64,000 nt of DNA from Lonicera japonica (GCA_021464415.1 CM038469.1:12812501-12876500), one strand, 5' to 3'. Numbered from the stretch's first letter, positions 21,828-34,104 are shown. Notes: generated by a model from the letters alone, not told the origin. Translations and numbers: made by a program.

Positions 21828-23555
21828 CTAACTTCTTAAATGAGCCTTTTCTTTTCTGGAGATTGCTACATTTTCCATGATATTTCTCTGTAGCTTGATA
21901 GGATTGATGCATTTTTCCATCGATTTTGGCTTTACCGGAGGTTTCTTCACTGGGGTTTTAATGGGGGTTATCTTATACTTCAAAGAATTAAGACATGTTT
22001 GGTTCTCTTTTCCCTGCGAATCTTCTGACGAGGAATCACCTTTCTTCAAAGCTTGTTCTCCATTCATTGGCTTACTATCGCAATGCTCCATTCGATCAGA
22101 GACAGTTTTAGAGCGAAATAGTTTTCTCCTTGAAGCACTTGTTGGAATAGAGGGTGAAAGCTGCGGCCTGGGTGATCCCAAATTCACTTCAACTATTTTC
22201 TCTTGTTTTAAACATGCAACCAAGAACTCCTTTGAATCAGGTGTGTTCTCCGTGATTTTCGATGATACATTGACAGATTCTTGATACAGGCCTTGTCTAA
22301 AACTCACAAATTGTTCTTCAAGCCGAGCAACCTCCTCTTCCAAAACAGCTACTTCAGCAAGAAGCTCTAGTATCTGTAATGCAAAATATCAATCCTCATA
22401 AACTACCAAACTTGTGTCTAGGATATTATGCATTCATATATGTTAATACCCAAAATTAGGAATTTAAAAGGCAGATTGGGCAGTGGGATTCATATGGGTA
22501 TCTTGAGAGTATGTTTGACAACTCAGAATTCCATTTATTCTCTGCTTGGGAACTCCAATTCCAAGGTTTAAACAACTCCATTTCCTAAACACATAATTAA
22601 TTGAAATTAATTCAAAATTCAAATATTGATGACCCCAAATTCATCTAGGCATCCTGCATATTCTATACGTTTCCTCAAACATTACGATCAATGCCATTAG
22701 TCCTTTTGATCATAACAGGAAAAATAGGACCATTAAGGGTGTGTTTGATAACCCAATTTCGAGCTTTAAAATTGGAGCAGAATTTGAACTAATTTTGCTT
22801 AAACTCCAAATCCAATTCATGGAATTGGGTTCCGAAGTGCACTCTTTTTAATTTCGTTGGAAACGGAAAGAGCAAGTAACAGATCTAACAGAGGGTAAGT
22901 GTTGAAGTAGAGAAATTCAGAGTAATACTAACATATGGAGGGAGATAAGGAGGAAGACGAGGCAAAGCTCCTAAGGGTCTATTAAAGGCCCTCTCCAGTG
23001 CTCTATGAAGATTCTCTTCATGTCTTAGCTTCCTCTTTAGCATATCAACCTGCCAATTTTATTACAATATACACATATATAATCTAAACAGCGAAGAAAG
23101 AATAAGGTGACATTTATTTTGTTGCTTGTATCAAAATTTGAATATGAAGTCCAAAGAATTTTATTTTATTTTTTTGGTCCTAGGTTCCATCCAGGGTTGT
23201 TTGAGTTAGCTTTCGCGCACATGTACTAATCTCCACTCGTAGAGAGTGCCAACTGCTTGACATCAGAGAATTTGGCCCTGCCGGGATTTAACCTAAAGAG
23301 CTCTCAGTCGGGCCGTGTGTTTTGAACCGTCAGTGGCTAGCCATTGGGCCACTCTTGGTGGTTAAGTCTAAAAAATTAACTTGATAATTTTGTTTGTTTT
23401 TGTTAGAACATCAAATTTTGTTTGTTTGGTTGCAAGAATGGGAAAGGGAAGGAGTATACTTCTTCTAGCAAGGTCAGCTTTCTTTCTCTTCTTGAATTTC
23501 GTTGATTAGTTGTTGATTTTTCCGCGACTTGGGATTTGCTTCCGCTCATATTCAT
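21828..23555 (-). CDS. MIP1-type leucine-zipper protein lacking DUF547
   Basis: Three minus-strand exons join in phase. Exon 1 (23460-23555) runs [10 protein letters not shown] to LTLLEE, donor GTATAC. Exon 2 (22933-23049) encodes [20 protein letters not shown] and [14 protein letters not shown]. Exon 3 (21828-22373) encodes [20 protein letters not shown], then a Ser/Lys/Pro-rich tail to a stop at 21828. The spliced product is about 252 residues. The helical block of exons 1-3 is the ternary-complex-factor MIP1 leucine zipper (PF14389-like), a dimerisation module. Most plant members carry a C-terminal DUF547 domain of more than 200 residues; none is visible. At about 21590-21690 a decayed piece resembling the usual linker (ANKISEE) follows an in-frame stop. 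The gene is probably truncated but could make a zipper-only protein. An upstream ATG at 23600 would add 15 residues. Confidence 0.7.
23161..23363 (-). mobile_element. SINE in intron 1 of the MIP1-like gene
   Basis: A 203-bp minus-strand insertion. Its 5' end reads CACCAAGAGTGGCCCAATGG (A-box-like), followed by GGTTAAATCCCGG (B-box-like). It ends in an A-rich tail, seen as a T-rich run at 23161-23177. It is flanked by an imperfect 14-bp repeat AAGTCYAAARAATT (23147-23160 and 23364-23377). It lies wholly inside intron 1 (23050-23459) and does not touch splice sites. Confidence 0.7.
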
Positions 23556-23599
23556 CTTGCCCTGAGAAAATTTCAAAATTGGAAAACCCAACAATACCA

Positions 23600-24045
23600 T
23601 AAAAGATGAAACAAATGCTTGATTTGATGAAAATGAACTGAAACAAATGATTCAAGTAAACAACCCAATTTGGAATATAAAGAACTTACTCTACAAGGAT
23701 ATTTGGGAAACCTTGTATTTATCTTTTTCGAGAGAGAGGGAAAGTACAAATGAAGAAAGACTGAGAATAAGCAAAATAGTACAAGGAGTGGAATGGATTG
23801 ATGGCATAGAATTTTGGAATGACTAATTAATGATATTACGTTAATCTAGATTGAGGTGTATATATATATATATATATATATACATAATGATGAGAGGTAA
23901 AGAAGAAAAGGACAGAGGGTTTTAGAGGTTCAATGCATTTCTAACGATAGCATAGAGCGTAAGAGCTGGAGCTGGAATAAAGCAAATACAAACTCTTTAG
24001 GCAGTAATATGCTTGCAAAAAGATTTGATTATTAAATTTTTAATA
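23600..24045. other. Upstream region of the MIP1-like gene
   Basis: No further exon is seen. A (TA)n run at about 23859-23882 lies 300 bp upstream of the start codon and could overlap the promoter. Confidence 0.45.
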
Positions 24046-24061
24046 AAATAATTTATTATTT

Positions 24062-24430
24062 TTTTTGATTAATCATTCATATCAAAGACAATTATATGGC
24101 ATGGAGTCAGACATAGAATTCTGTCGCCCTGCGTCACCCTCATGAGACTCTCCCAATCGAACCGAACCGAGAGAGCAGTTTCAGCTTTCTTCTGCGTCAC
24201 CAACCACACGAACCATACCATATGCATCAACAACCATCCACATAAGAAGTGGACAAATCTCCAACCACCCACATAAGAGGTGGACATATCCAACCACCCA
24301 CAAAAGGTGGACAAACTACTTTTATTAAGTACCACTTTATTAAGTTCGAATACCGCATCTATAGGTTTCGAACCTGTGACTCTCTAATACAAGACTAGAG
24401 AGGATGTCACTAGACTACAAGGCCACTGGC
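24062..24430 (-). mobile_element. Long SINE with 16-bp target-site duplication
   Basis: A 369-bp minus-strand insertion is flanked by perfect direct repeats AAATAATTTATTATTT at 24046-24061 and 24431-24446. The minus-strand 5' end reads CCAGTGGCCTTGTAGTCTAG (A-box-like), followed by CAGGTTCGAAACC (B box). The 3' end is an A-run (T-run at 24061-24066). The body has three degenerate repeats of about 25-35 bp centred on CCACCCACATAAGAGGTGGA (24220-24320). The structure fits a tRNA-related SINE. Confidence 0.85.
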
Positions 24431-24552
24431 AAATAATTTATTATTTAATCACTAAATAATTTAATTTTTATTCTAATTTAAACTAAGTATATTTTAATAA
24501 TACATTTATCACGTTTAGACATGATTTAGTCTATACTAAAATATTAGAGTTA

Positions 24553-25084
24553 GGGTGCGTTTGATTGCAAGCGTGGAATTTGCATGGAAAGAAAATAAGT
24601 TACCGGTAATTGAATTGCCTAGAATTGAGTTGCATGGAAAATGAAGTGTAGTGTGTTTGATTGCCTTAATTTTCTACCCAGAAAATATTGGTTGTATTGT
24701 GGCATTTTTAATGTAAAAAAAATTATGGGTATTTTTTTTTACATAATTTTATAGTCATGATGGATCTTGTTTAATTGATCTTGATGAGTAGATTTTAAAT
24801 ATAAATTTTTTATTAAATTTTGAATTTTGTAGTTTAAGTTATAGCATTTTTAGTGTAGAAAATGGGTAAAATGTTGTCTCGAAAACCGTGCAATTGCCTG
24901 GAAAATAAAAACTAGCCCCCCCCCAAAGAAAATATTTTCCTTGTTTACAAGGAAAATGTAAGTGTGTGAGCCAAAAGTGGGAATTCAATTGCCTAGAAAA
25001 AAAAGCCAATCAAACACCTTAAGTTGTCAAATCAAGTGGAAAATGGATATTTTCCATGGAAAATACTCCCAATCAAACACACCC
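24553..25084. mobile_element. Tourist-like MITE (532 bp)
   Basis: Ends are GGGTGCGTTTGATTG and CAATCAAACACACCC, a terminal inverted repeat with one mismatch. It is flanked by TTA at 24550-24552 and 25085-25087. The trinucleotide TTA target and GGGTGYGTTTG terminus fit PIF/Harbinger-derived MITEs. A C9 run occurs inside near 24917-24925. No coding capacity. Confidence 0.88.
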
Positions 25085-25524
25085 TTAGTATAATTGCTAA
25101 AAGTAGTGTAATAATAATAACACTAGGCTTGATTTAACTTTTGGTAGCAAGCGAAGTGTTTTACTGAGTGTGAAAATTAGTCCAGACTAAAAATGCTTTT
25201 GTGGCATACAAAAAAAAAAAGAGTGAATACGAGACAGAAGAAAGAAAGATACAGGGGAAGATAACAGAAAGAAACAAACTGTGAGAGAGAAAAATGGCAA
25301 ATAATGCCAGGGAGGAGACAACCCCCGCTCACATCATGATTAATCGTGTGCGTCACTTCACCACTTTTTCTTTGCGATTTCCCTTTCATTTCCCCCTTTT
25401 ATTTGTCTTTTCTCTTTTCTTTATAAAAATGATGGAAGAGAGCGTCGGTTTGCCCAAACTCCTAAATACTACGTATAAAATAGGGTAAGTGAAAACGTTT
25501 TCAGATTAGTTTAATAATTCACTA

Positions 25525-26055
25525 TGATCTCGTTTGATTCAGATATTAAAATTAGTGAGATTAATAATATTAGTATTAATAATAGTGAACTATTAATTTT
25601 AGTATTAATTTAATACTAATATTTTATTTGATTCATACAGTATTAATATTGGGATATCTCATGCTGATGTTAATACCATATTTGGTTCTGTAACTCGTAT
25701 ACGAGATTATATTTTGAACTAACAAAATAAATAAAAAATAAAAAAAAATTAAATTTTTTTTTAAAATTAAATTTTTTTAAAAAAATTAAAATAATAATAA
25801 TATAGTAGTAGTAGTGACATTTTTAAAAATATTATAGTAGTAATGGCATTTTTGAAAATATATGGTTCATTTTTCTTAATTCTGGATAAGCAATACTACC
25901 TCCCCCTTGGTATTAAATTATACCACAAAGAGTGGTATTAAGTTAGTACCGGTATTAGTAATCCCAGCACATTTGTGTGAATCAAACAATGTATTATAAA
26001 AAAAGTGGTATTAATAATCTCATTCCACTTTTTAATACTCGAATCAAACGAGGCC
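25525..26055. mobile_element. MITE with CTCGTTTGATTC inverted repeats
   Basis: The left end GATCTCGTTTGATTCAGATA and the reverse-complemented right end GGCCTCGTTTGATTCGAGTA form terminal inverted repeats enclosing 531 bp of AT-rich DNA. TAT precedes and TAA follows, consistent with a mutated 3-bp TWA target. It may be a second PIF/Harbinger family. Confidence 0.72.
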
Positions 26056-26580
26056 TAAAGCTTTACGAAAGATAATTTATTTAATGAGATATTTTATATT
26101 TGAATCTCTTTAATTATAGTTATTAAAAATAGAAAATAGGGTAAGTGAAGGTTTTAGTAATATTAAGTCAACCACATCCAATACAATAGTCGCAAATTAG
26201 TAATTTAAAAAATAAAAATTGGATTAATAAGTAGATTGTATTACTTAATTTGTACCGGCATGGATACAGCGTTTTAAGATAAAATCTAACACCTCAAATT
26301 TATATGATAAAACTCAAAAAAATATAATTAAGGATTCCTTTGGACTAAAATTACATGGAGGTTAGCCATATAAAATATTCACAAGTTTTTAACGGATTCG
26401 CAAATATACATGAACACATTTTGTTAAGTAAAATGAGTGTAAAGGGTCCACCCTTAGTAACCCATACTTCATAAGGATTCACTTGAGCCTAGTAATTTCG
26501 TGGCTTGTTATCATATCATGGCTCAAATTATCGGCCTAATGCTACATAATGAAGTAAAAACTTTTGAACAAACTTTTGAT

Positions 26581-26956
26581 TAGGGTGGACATCTAATCCA
26601 ATCTAGTGTGTTTTAGACCATCTGATCCAATGTTGATTTTAAAATTTGGCATCCAACTGATTCGACACACTCTACCACTCCAATTCAATAAATATTGGAA
26701 TGGATCAGTTTGAATCCAATCCAACTAAATAAGAAAAAAAGAAGATAGTTAGTATAGTAATTTGGCAATATGCATACCGGAAATTTTCAAATTGACAAAA
26801 TAAAATAAAATAACTTGTAATTAAATCTCAAATAGAGCGTAGCATAATAAATAAATTACCACTACCACGAATAGGTATGAATTGAATCTTTTCCAACCCT
26901 AACTTCTGATAATTGGATTGAATCGATCAGTATAGATAAAATCTTCACCACCCCTA
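26581..26956. mobile_element. Possible non-autonomous hAT element
   Basis: The left end TAGGGTGGACATC and the right end CCACCCCTA are compatible with hAT-type TAGGGGTG inverted repeats. The 376 bp between has repeated TCCAATCCAA-like motifs. The expected 8-bp flanks (CTTTTGAT and CTTCTTAA) match only partly, so the call is tentative. Confidence 0.4.
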
Positions 26957-28322
26957 CTTCTTAACAAGAATATCATTTTCCTCTTAGCAAATATACCAAG
27001 TTTTATTGAGCTAATATATACTGTGTAAGTAAATTTTACAATTTTTTTCATACAATAAGGTAGACAATGTTAGTTATTATTGATAAAAACCCTAAAAAAA
27101 ATTCACTAAATCAGGGAGATGAAATTTTAAGGGGAAAAGGAGGCCTCAGAATTAGTTATTATTATCGTAATTATTATTTGAAGTATTTTTTTTCTGTTCA
27201 AATATTCAATACTTTCTTATCACCATTTGACTATACACGAATTCAATAATGAAATTTAAGTAGAATTTACCTACATGTAGAAAGATGAAAAAATAAAATA
27301 AAATAAAATATGTGCACTTATTTAACAGTACAAAATTAACCACTAAGCTTTAAATAAAGCCATGTAACACTACAAATACCAAAAATCTTACGATTTCATA
27401 CACAAAATTCTTGGATTCTTATAGATGAAATCAAATGAAATGTGCACTCAATATATATATATATATATAAATATTTGTGTATAATTCCATACTTACATCG
27501 CCGTATGAATTAAGGAAGCATGTGGATCATGGATGGAACATGGAAGCATGAAAGAGGGGTACGTAACCAACAACGTACTCAACCTATTTTTTGTGGCAAT
27601 TTTCAAATCGGTATGTTATATATAATATTAAGACTGAAAGGACAGATTATAATTACTTCATATATTAATTTGGGTATGTAAATTTGAATAAATAAACAAT
27701 GTTAATTAATGTCGTAAGATTTTGTATTTGTTAAGCATGATATTCATTATGATTCCTTCTTCTAACAACTTAAGTTTTTGAAAAAGATTGTTCTTAACAT
27801 AGTATCAGAAGTTAGTTCCCTAATTAAATATGTTCTCCACGTGCAAGTATGGGATTACACGTCCATCTATTAATCTATCTGCAAGCTTGCTTAAGCTTTG
27901 ATACATATATTCATAAGTTCATTTTTAACTATTAAATTTTTTGATGAACATTGAGTTAATAATTTACTTCTCGTAGAAATTATCTACATCAAGTTTTATG
28001 AATATATATATATATATATATATGTTTAACCTTTAAACTATATCTTATTAGATCGAAATAATAATAAAGAAGAACTAAATCGCAAATATGAAACTAATCA
28101 CCTAATAATATTTTTTATTTGTCTAATTAAAGTCGGTACAACATTCCCGATGCACAAAATTATGCATGGAATATTATATTAATAAAGCCCGCAGGCGCAT
28201 TTGATCATTCTCTTTCGAAAGAGACTTGTAAATTAATTTATTTATTTTTGGTAACAGAGAATTGTAATTATTGGTTAACGTTATCATCAAGCATGCAAGA
28301 ATCAAGATGAATATAAATCATT
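26957..28322. other. AT-rich intergenic DNA
   Basis: No gene found. It contains AAAAT repeats (27290-27309) and (TA)n runs (27450-27468 and 28004-28022). Confidence 0.6.
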
Positions 28323-28330
28323 GAATTAGT

Positions 28331-29092
28331 CAGAGGCTGCTCTAAATTAATTGGGGCCTGGGCTCATATTGTAATAGACGATTTTTAAACCTCGATAAAA
28401 TTAGTCATAATATATAAATATATTATAATTTTTATTTATGATTTACAAATATATATGAAATCGAAATTTATAATATACTTGCAATTTTAGAAATATAAAA
28501 GTCTCAGAAAGTTTACGATATATATCCTAAGTAAATTTAAATATATTATATAAACTACCAACGAGTGATATATATATATATATAGAGAGAGAGAGAAAAA
28601 AAAAACTATAAATTTGAGTTTGATTAAAATCTGTAATGTTAAACAATAAGAACAGAAAAAATTAACATGTCCACATTAAATAAAGAAAAAATATTAAAAA
28701 CAACCAAAATAAAAATATATGATAGTAAAAAAGATTACTTTAATATCAAATCATTAAATTTATCTAATATAATAAGAGACATTTAAAAAACAATACCCTA
28801 CGAAAATATAAATAATAAGAAATAGTGAAGAAACAAGGAATTTTCAGGAAAAAAATATACTTAATAAAATATTGTCGATTGTTATTAATTGTTTTACCAC
28901 AATTTCTCCCACAAACGAGACCCTATGTACAATAGCAAAAAAGTGGCCCTCCCAAGTCAATATTCTTAATTACTTTAGAATATGTAAGCTAACAAGTGAG
29001 ACTCGTATACACACTAAGAAAAAAAGTGGGCTCTTTTAGCAAATGAGGCCCTAAGCAACTGTCTAGTTCGCCTTACATTTGAGCCGGCTTTG
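28331..29092. mobile_element. Non-autonomous hAT element (762 bp)
   Basis: Ends are CAGAGGCTGCTC and the complement of CAAAGCCGGCTC. The 8-bp flanks GAATTAGT (28323-28330) and GACTTAGT (29093-29100) match at seven of eight positions, the target-site length of hAT transposons. The interior is AT-rich without coding frames. Its subterminal parts (GGGCTCATATTGTAA and GGCCCTAAGCAACTG) recur in the smaller element at 34597-34762. Confidence 0.78.
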
Positions 29093-30179
29093 GACTTAGT
29101 GATAATGCATTGAGTTTAAGTTTTCACATGAAAAAAATAATTGAGATATGTGAAAGTTAGTCCGGATATTTCACAGTAAAAACAAAAAAAAATGACAGGC
29201 TAAATAAATATTTTGTCAAATTAAGATATTTTGTGTACTTGCATTAATAGGATTGCCAATCACACTTTGTTAATTTAAAATGTTTAACTTTAGAACAATT
29301 TTACGATCATTTGTCCATTAGAGTGAATATGATTTAACCATGACATAGTTAAGTGAAAGAGACACTTAAGTGAAAATAATTAAAACAAGTTTATAAATTT
29401 CCTCTAATAGCCAAAGCGGGCCTTTTCCCAAAATCCTCTAGTGCTGGTTGTGCCCCCCTCCACCTTTTCCAAAATAATTAAAACCACACTGTCCGCGTCG
29501 TACTTGTCTCCTTTTCATTATAATTTAGCTTTAATTATAACTAATGAACTCTAGCTTGAGGAAACATATGACCCATTAACAAATCACAAATACTTTTATT
29601 TATATGTTCAATTGGTGGTTTAGATACATTGATTATTACATGTTTATGTTTTAATTTAATGATTGTTATAGTTGAATATTTAATTCATTTGAGTATTTCA
29701 AACTTATCCAAACTTTAATTTACCTTTTTATAGTAAATTAGGATTTGCCTCAAGATTTTAAAGATTTATTTACTCAAACCCATTACATTTAATGAGTTAG
29801 TGAATGGCCTCATATTTAGGATTTAACCCATTGAATTTATTTTAGCCATAATTCAGAAATGATTTTCTTTTCCAATTTTCTTACTTTTTTAAGATTAATC
29901 TGACTAAATTATCCTTATTAAATAATAAGATTGTTATCTCATTTATTCGTAGACAATATGTAATAGATATTTATCACCTATTTATCATTTCCTCTAAAAC
30001 AATTAATAATAGATATTTATATCAAATGCATATATATCTCTCTACCAAGATTCTTTTTTAAATTAATTAAATGATACACAATACAAATGAGTTAAATGCT
30101 ACATTTCTTTTTACATTTCTTCATATTTAACATTATTGATCTTGATATATTTAATATAACTCTATTTAATTTTACTTGT

Positions 30180-30670
30180 CTAATGTCTTTTTCATATAGC
30201 TGTGCTTTTAGTTTGAATTGTAAAAGGTATTTTTTAATATTACTGTATTTTTATTTTTTACTTGTGTAATTTTTTTTAATGTGACCATGTTTTAAGTTTG
30301 ACTTGTGTAATGTATTTTTTTAATATGATTGAATTTTTATTTTTATTTTTAATTGTTTATTTTTTTAATATGATTGTGTTTTTAGTTTTATTTGTGTAAT
30401 GTCTTTTAATATGTCCGTGTTTTTAGTTGTATTTATATGTAATATTTATACGTTTTTAGTTTTATCTATATGTAATATTTAGTATTAAGAAGTCTTCTAG
30501 ATGCCCCAAGTTTTAATATTTGATATTTTTAATCTGGATATATTTTAGTTTTGCTTGTGTAATCCCTTTTTTAATATGACTGTATTTTTTTAGTACATTG
30601 TGTATTATATTTACGTTTAATATGTCTTGTAGATCCTCCAAGTTTAATTTTTGATATTTTTTATTTATTG
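30180..30670. repeat. Degenerate T-rich tandem repeats
   Basis: Variants of TTGTGTAATGTCTTTTTTAA followed by ATATGACTGTGTTTTTAGTTT recur about eight times with a spacing of about 45-60 bp. A longer block (CTTCTAGATGCCCCAAG / CTTGTAGATCCTCCAAG) appears twice about 130 bp apart. Confidence 0.6.
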
Positions 30671-31568
30671 CAAGTCAACTTCTTAATTTTTCTATTATAT
30701 ATTTATCCTATGGCAAAGTTATCACATGTAATTACATTTACGAATTTTAAATTTGAAACTTTTTAAATTTGAATTCAAAAGCATATAAATCCTTATAAGA
30801 TATATATTCTAGTAACAACTAAATATAATTTTAGGTGAATAAGAAATTTAAATTTGATAAGTTAAAATTAATTTGTTTAGCTCTTGAACTAGATCCTATT
30901 GGACGGAATTGGATGGAAAAATAATAGAGATGAGCTAAATCATTCGAAAAGTAGATTAGGGTTAAATGAATAATTTTTTTTTTATATATTTTTCATAAAA
31001 CTTGAAATTGATGGGGATGATTTTTATAATGAATAGATTATCTCTACAAAATTTTATCGAGAAATTCAAATCAGAAGAAGGTCTATTGAAAATTTGATAA
31101 AGATGTTCATTTTCGACCATAAAAATTTTAGATGATCATCTCATTCACTTTTTGTTTGACTTTTTCGATGAAATGTTGTGAGATTGATCTCTATTAAATT
31201 TTATTAAAAAAATCATTTATTTAACCTTTGAACTAAATCTCATTGAACGAAATTGGATGAAAGAATAATAGAGACAAACCAAACCCAACATATACATATA
31301 TTTTCATTGTTTTTTAACAGACTTTGCATTAAATAGTTTATTGTGAAAAAATGAGAACAAATTCTGATGAGATTTGGGCTTCGGTGGATCTTGGGAAACT
31401 TAAAAGATTACCATTAACACCATTTTATCTGGACCTAAAAACAAAAGAGAAGGCATGAACTTTGGGCTAAAGCCTACTTAGGAAAATTTGGCACTGCTTG
31501 GTTAGCGTTTTACCATTTTAATTTCTTATGGCCTTTTCCGGATTAGTACTTTTTTGAGTTTTGTGAGA

Positions 31569-31595
31569 GGGGGGGGGGGGGGGGGGGGGGGGGGG
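31569..31595 (+). repeat. Uninterrupted run of 27 G
   Basis: A pure G homopolymer, extremely unusual in this AT-rich region. It could form G-quadruplexes, and its length is likely unreliable in sequencing. Confidence 0.95.
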
Positions 31596-32028
31596 ATGAG
31601 GTACATGTTGATTATCATTTTGTTGAAGAAAAAAGGCAACTTTTAGGAAAGGGTGATTTAAACTTTGAGTCTTATTTGTTCTTAGTAATTAGAGTTTGAG
31701 TGTCAAAGTTTATCAAAATTAGTGTTTTAGTGTTATTTTGATGAGATTCATTAGTCAAATCAGTCAACAATTTTCTCCAACATTTTATAAATTATTCCGA
31801 TTTTGCTGATGTTTACAATTCACTGACATCCATTAAATGGAAAAAGAGCTGTTGAGATTTAATATTAAATAAATAATTAAAAATGAGGTAAAAAGTCTTG
31901 TATGATAATATTTTTAGGGAAAAAACCAACGAATAATATTTTTTAGAAATAAGATCCTAGATATCATTATCATTATGAAATAAAGACTTATTTATCAATT
32001 GTGTTTTAAAATAAGGAATTTGACTGAG

Positions 32029-32401
32029 TGCAAACTTAATTTTGCAATTAAAAAAAATTAATGCAAATTTATTTTGCATGATGTATTTATATTTTTTAAC
32101 AAGTAGATTATTATGTTCCATTCCTAAAACTTTAAAACATCGTCAAATAAATACAAATACATAGTAATGTTTTAAAAAATAAGGAGTGCAAACTTAACTT
32201 TGCATAACTACAAAAAAATTATTATGTGCATTTTTTTAATAAATAGGTTTTGAATATTTAATTTGTTAAAATTATTCTAAAACCCTGTCAATTAAACACT
32301 TATTTATAATAATATGTTAAAAAACATGTAATGCAAACTTAATTTTGCATGATTCCATAAAAAAATAAAATTTAAAAATTTACTGTAAAGTTAACTTTGC
32401 A
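32029..32401. repeat. Five copies of an 18-bp near-palindrome
   Basis: TGCAAACTTAATTTTGCA and close variants occur at 32029-32046, 32062-32078, 32187-32204, 32332-32349 and 32384-32401. Three of them are preceded by GTTTTAAAAWAA- or GTTAAAAAA-like sequence at intervals near 150 bp, which suggests a decayed tandem repeat. Confidence 0.7.
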
Positions 32402-33368
32402 CTTTTTTTAGAATTTGGTCAAATATATGTTGTTAATTTACAAAAATATTATTTCTTGGTGCTTTTGTAGAAATTTTTTTCATACAAGCCCTATTTTTTA
32501 ATATCTATTGGTCAAAGTAAATGCACCCATGGTAATTTGAAGAATAGAGTATATGTAAATCAACCGTATTTTGTTTATTTATTTACTTTTATATTTTTGG
32601 TTTTGGGTCAAAGTAATTAGAGTTCTTTCAAATATTAGTTTCATAATGTTATTTAATTAACAAAAAATGATTTTAAGAAGACCTTCCACACAATCCCAAC
32701 CATGGAATAGAAAAGTTTATTTAGTAATTAAAAAATAGTTTGAAGAATCTTAATAGTGACAAGTCATTGTCAGGGTCCCGGTCAAATGGCCTAAGTGTGA
32801 TTAGTACCATAATTAAGACTAAGATTGCAATTAATAATTTTTAAATACTTCGTTAAGAGCCGTACACAACGCATGCTTCAACTTGCAAATGCAAATTTTG
32901 TAATCAAACCCCACGAGTCTTTGCTTTTTGAGTTCGACAAAACTCAAAAATAGAAGAAAAACAAAAATCTCAATAAAGATTAATTTAAATTTAGAGTGGT
33001 ATTATTGTTAAAATAATTTTTTATATTACAAAAATAATATACAACTTTAAAAGAATGCGATACAACTTTTCAAAGAATTACTATATTTTGCCAAAATGAT
33101 CGAATATTATTCTGGCAATACAACTAACCTAAATTTATAGAGAAAGCAACATAATTAAACAGCTTTTGGGGATTTTAAATTTAATATATTTTAAAACCTA
33201 TCTTTTGTCTCTAATTTAATAATAATTAATCGAAGGCACAAGTGTAAAAGTGGAAAGCATGAATTTTAACTAAAACTACTTAGCGGCCATCTACCATGTC
33301 CTAATGCCCTTGGATTATACCTGCTTGTACTTTACCTCCAGGCATTTACAGCTTGAAGATTTTTACCC

Positions 33369-33540
33369 ACGTGGGATAGTCGAGTTATTAAGAAAGGTGT
33401 TACCTCTTCTTGTTAACTAGAGTTGGATTCGATCCGGCAGTTTAAACTCCTAAATGCACCAGATTGATGTGGAAGAGTGCGTCTTTAAAATTGTCCACAT
33501 AGGGACTAATTGAGGTGCGCATAAGCATTCTTAAACAAAA
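33369..33540 (+). mobile_element. Possible SINE
   Basis: The plus strand shows GTGGGATAGTCGAGTTATTA, then GAGTTGGATTCGATCC (B-box-like) about 50 bp later, and an A-rich end (AAACAAAAAATA). No clear target-site duplication was found. Confidence 0.4.
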
Positions 33541-33960
33541 AATATAGTGCTAAAATTTGATTATCGTATTATTTGTGTCCACAGTAAAGTGAGAGAACTA
33601 ATAGTATTAAGCCGATTCTAGAATGAATTCTCCTTGGTATCAATCATCAATTTGTGAGACAATGTTTTGTATTCTTGGCTTATTACTTAAGCACGGATAT
33701 GATACTATATAATTAAAATGCAACACTGATTCCAAGTTCATTGTTGACAATCTCTATAATACAATCCGATAAATAGTCACACTTTTGATTACTTTAATTT
33801 AGGCCCCAATCTCGAATAACCATTAACATAACAAAATATGGTATTAATACATATGCATGAAATTACATTATAGAACTTTCCCTTATTCCAAGCTATTACA
33901 ACAAATTAATACAGGTTACTGGTTAGCTAGCCTAAGAATCAGAGAAGTATTTTATTTAGT

Positions 33961-34104
33961 TCAATGTTTAATAGAATGGCCCATCCCTGGACTGTGCCCT
34001 AATGCAGTGGGTCGAAAATCCTCCACAACTTCTACCTTACTATTACTATTAATTTCTTTGGATGACTTTGCTCCCCATTCGAACTGTACTTCTCCTTTGA
34101 GCAT
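33961..34104 (-). pseudogene. CEP-type (C-terminally encoded peptide) precursor remnant
   Basis: The minus-strand frame of 47 codons ends VEDFRPTALGHSPGMGHSIKH and a stop. The 15-residue DFRPTALGHSPGMGH (33976-34020) matches the plant CEP hormone pattern DFRPTxPGxSPGxGH at 14 of 15 positions; the seventh, normally proline, is leucine. CEPs are secreted, proline-hydroxylated peptides that signal nitrogen status through CEPR kinases. As in known precursors, the peptide lies near the C-terminus. Just upstream in another frame is VEGRHLRSKMCKKCSK (about 34085-34132), like the segment after the CEP signal peptide. This frame break and the absence of a recognisable signal peptide indicate a pseudogene, or a sequencing error or unseen splice. 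The motif is strong; the intact state is doubtful. Confidence 0.65.

Larger units (their letters stand above)
29101..33360. other. Long gene-free AT-rich stretch
   Basis: No coding region longer than chance was recognised. It contains a degenerate T-rich tandem repeat (30180-30670), a 27-G tract (31569-31595) and five near-palindromes (32029-32401). Confidence 0.6.

Noticed and set aside
17276..24430. A-box and B-box motifs at 17360-17415, 23280-23350 and 24364-24427 as possible tRNA genes
   Set aside because: No cloverleaf can be drawn, A-rich tails and target-site duplications are present, and they fit SINEs.
25177..25488. Frames of 64-70 codons on both strands
   Set aside because: Low-complexity hydrophobic translations from pyrimidine-rich DNA next to a MITE; no domain and no splice context.
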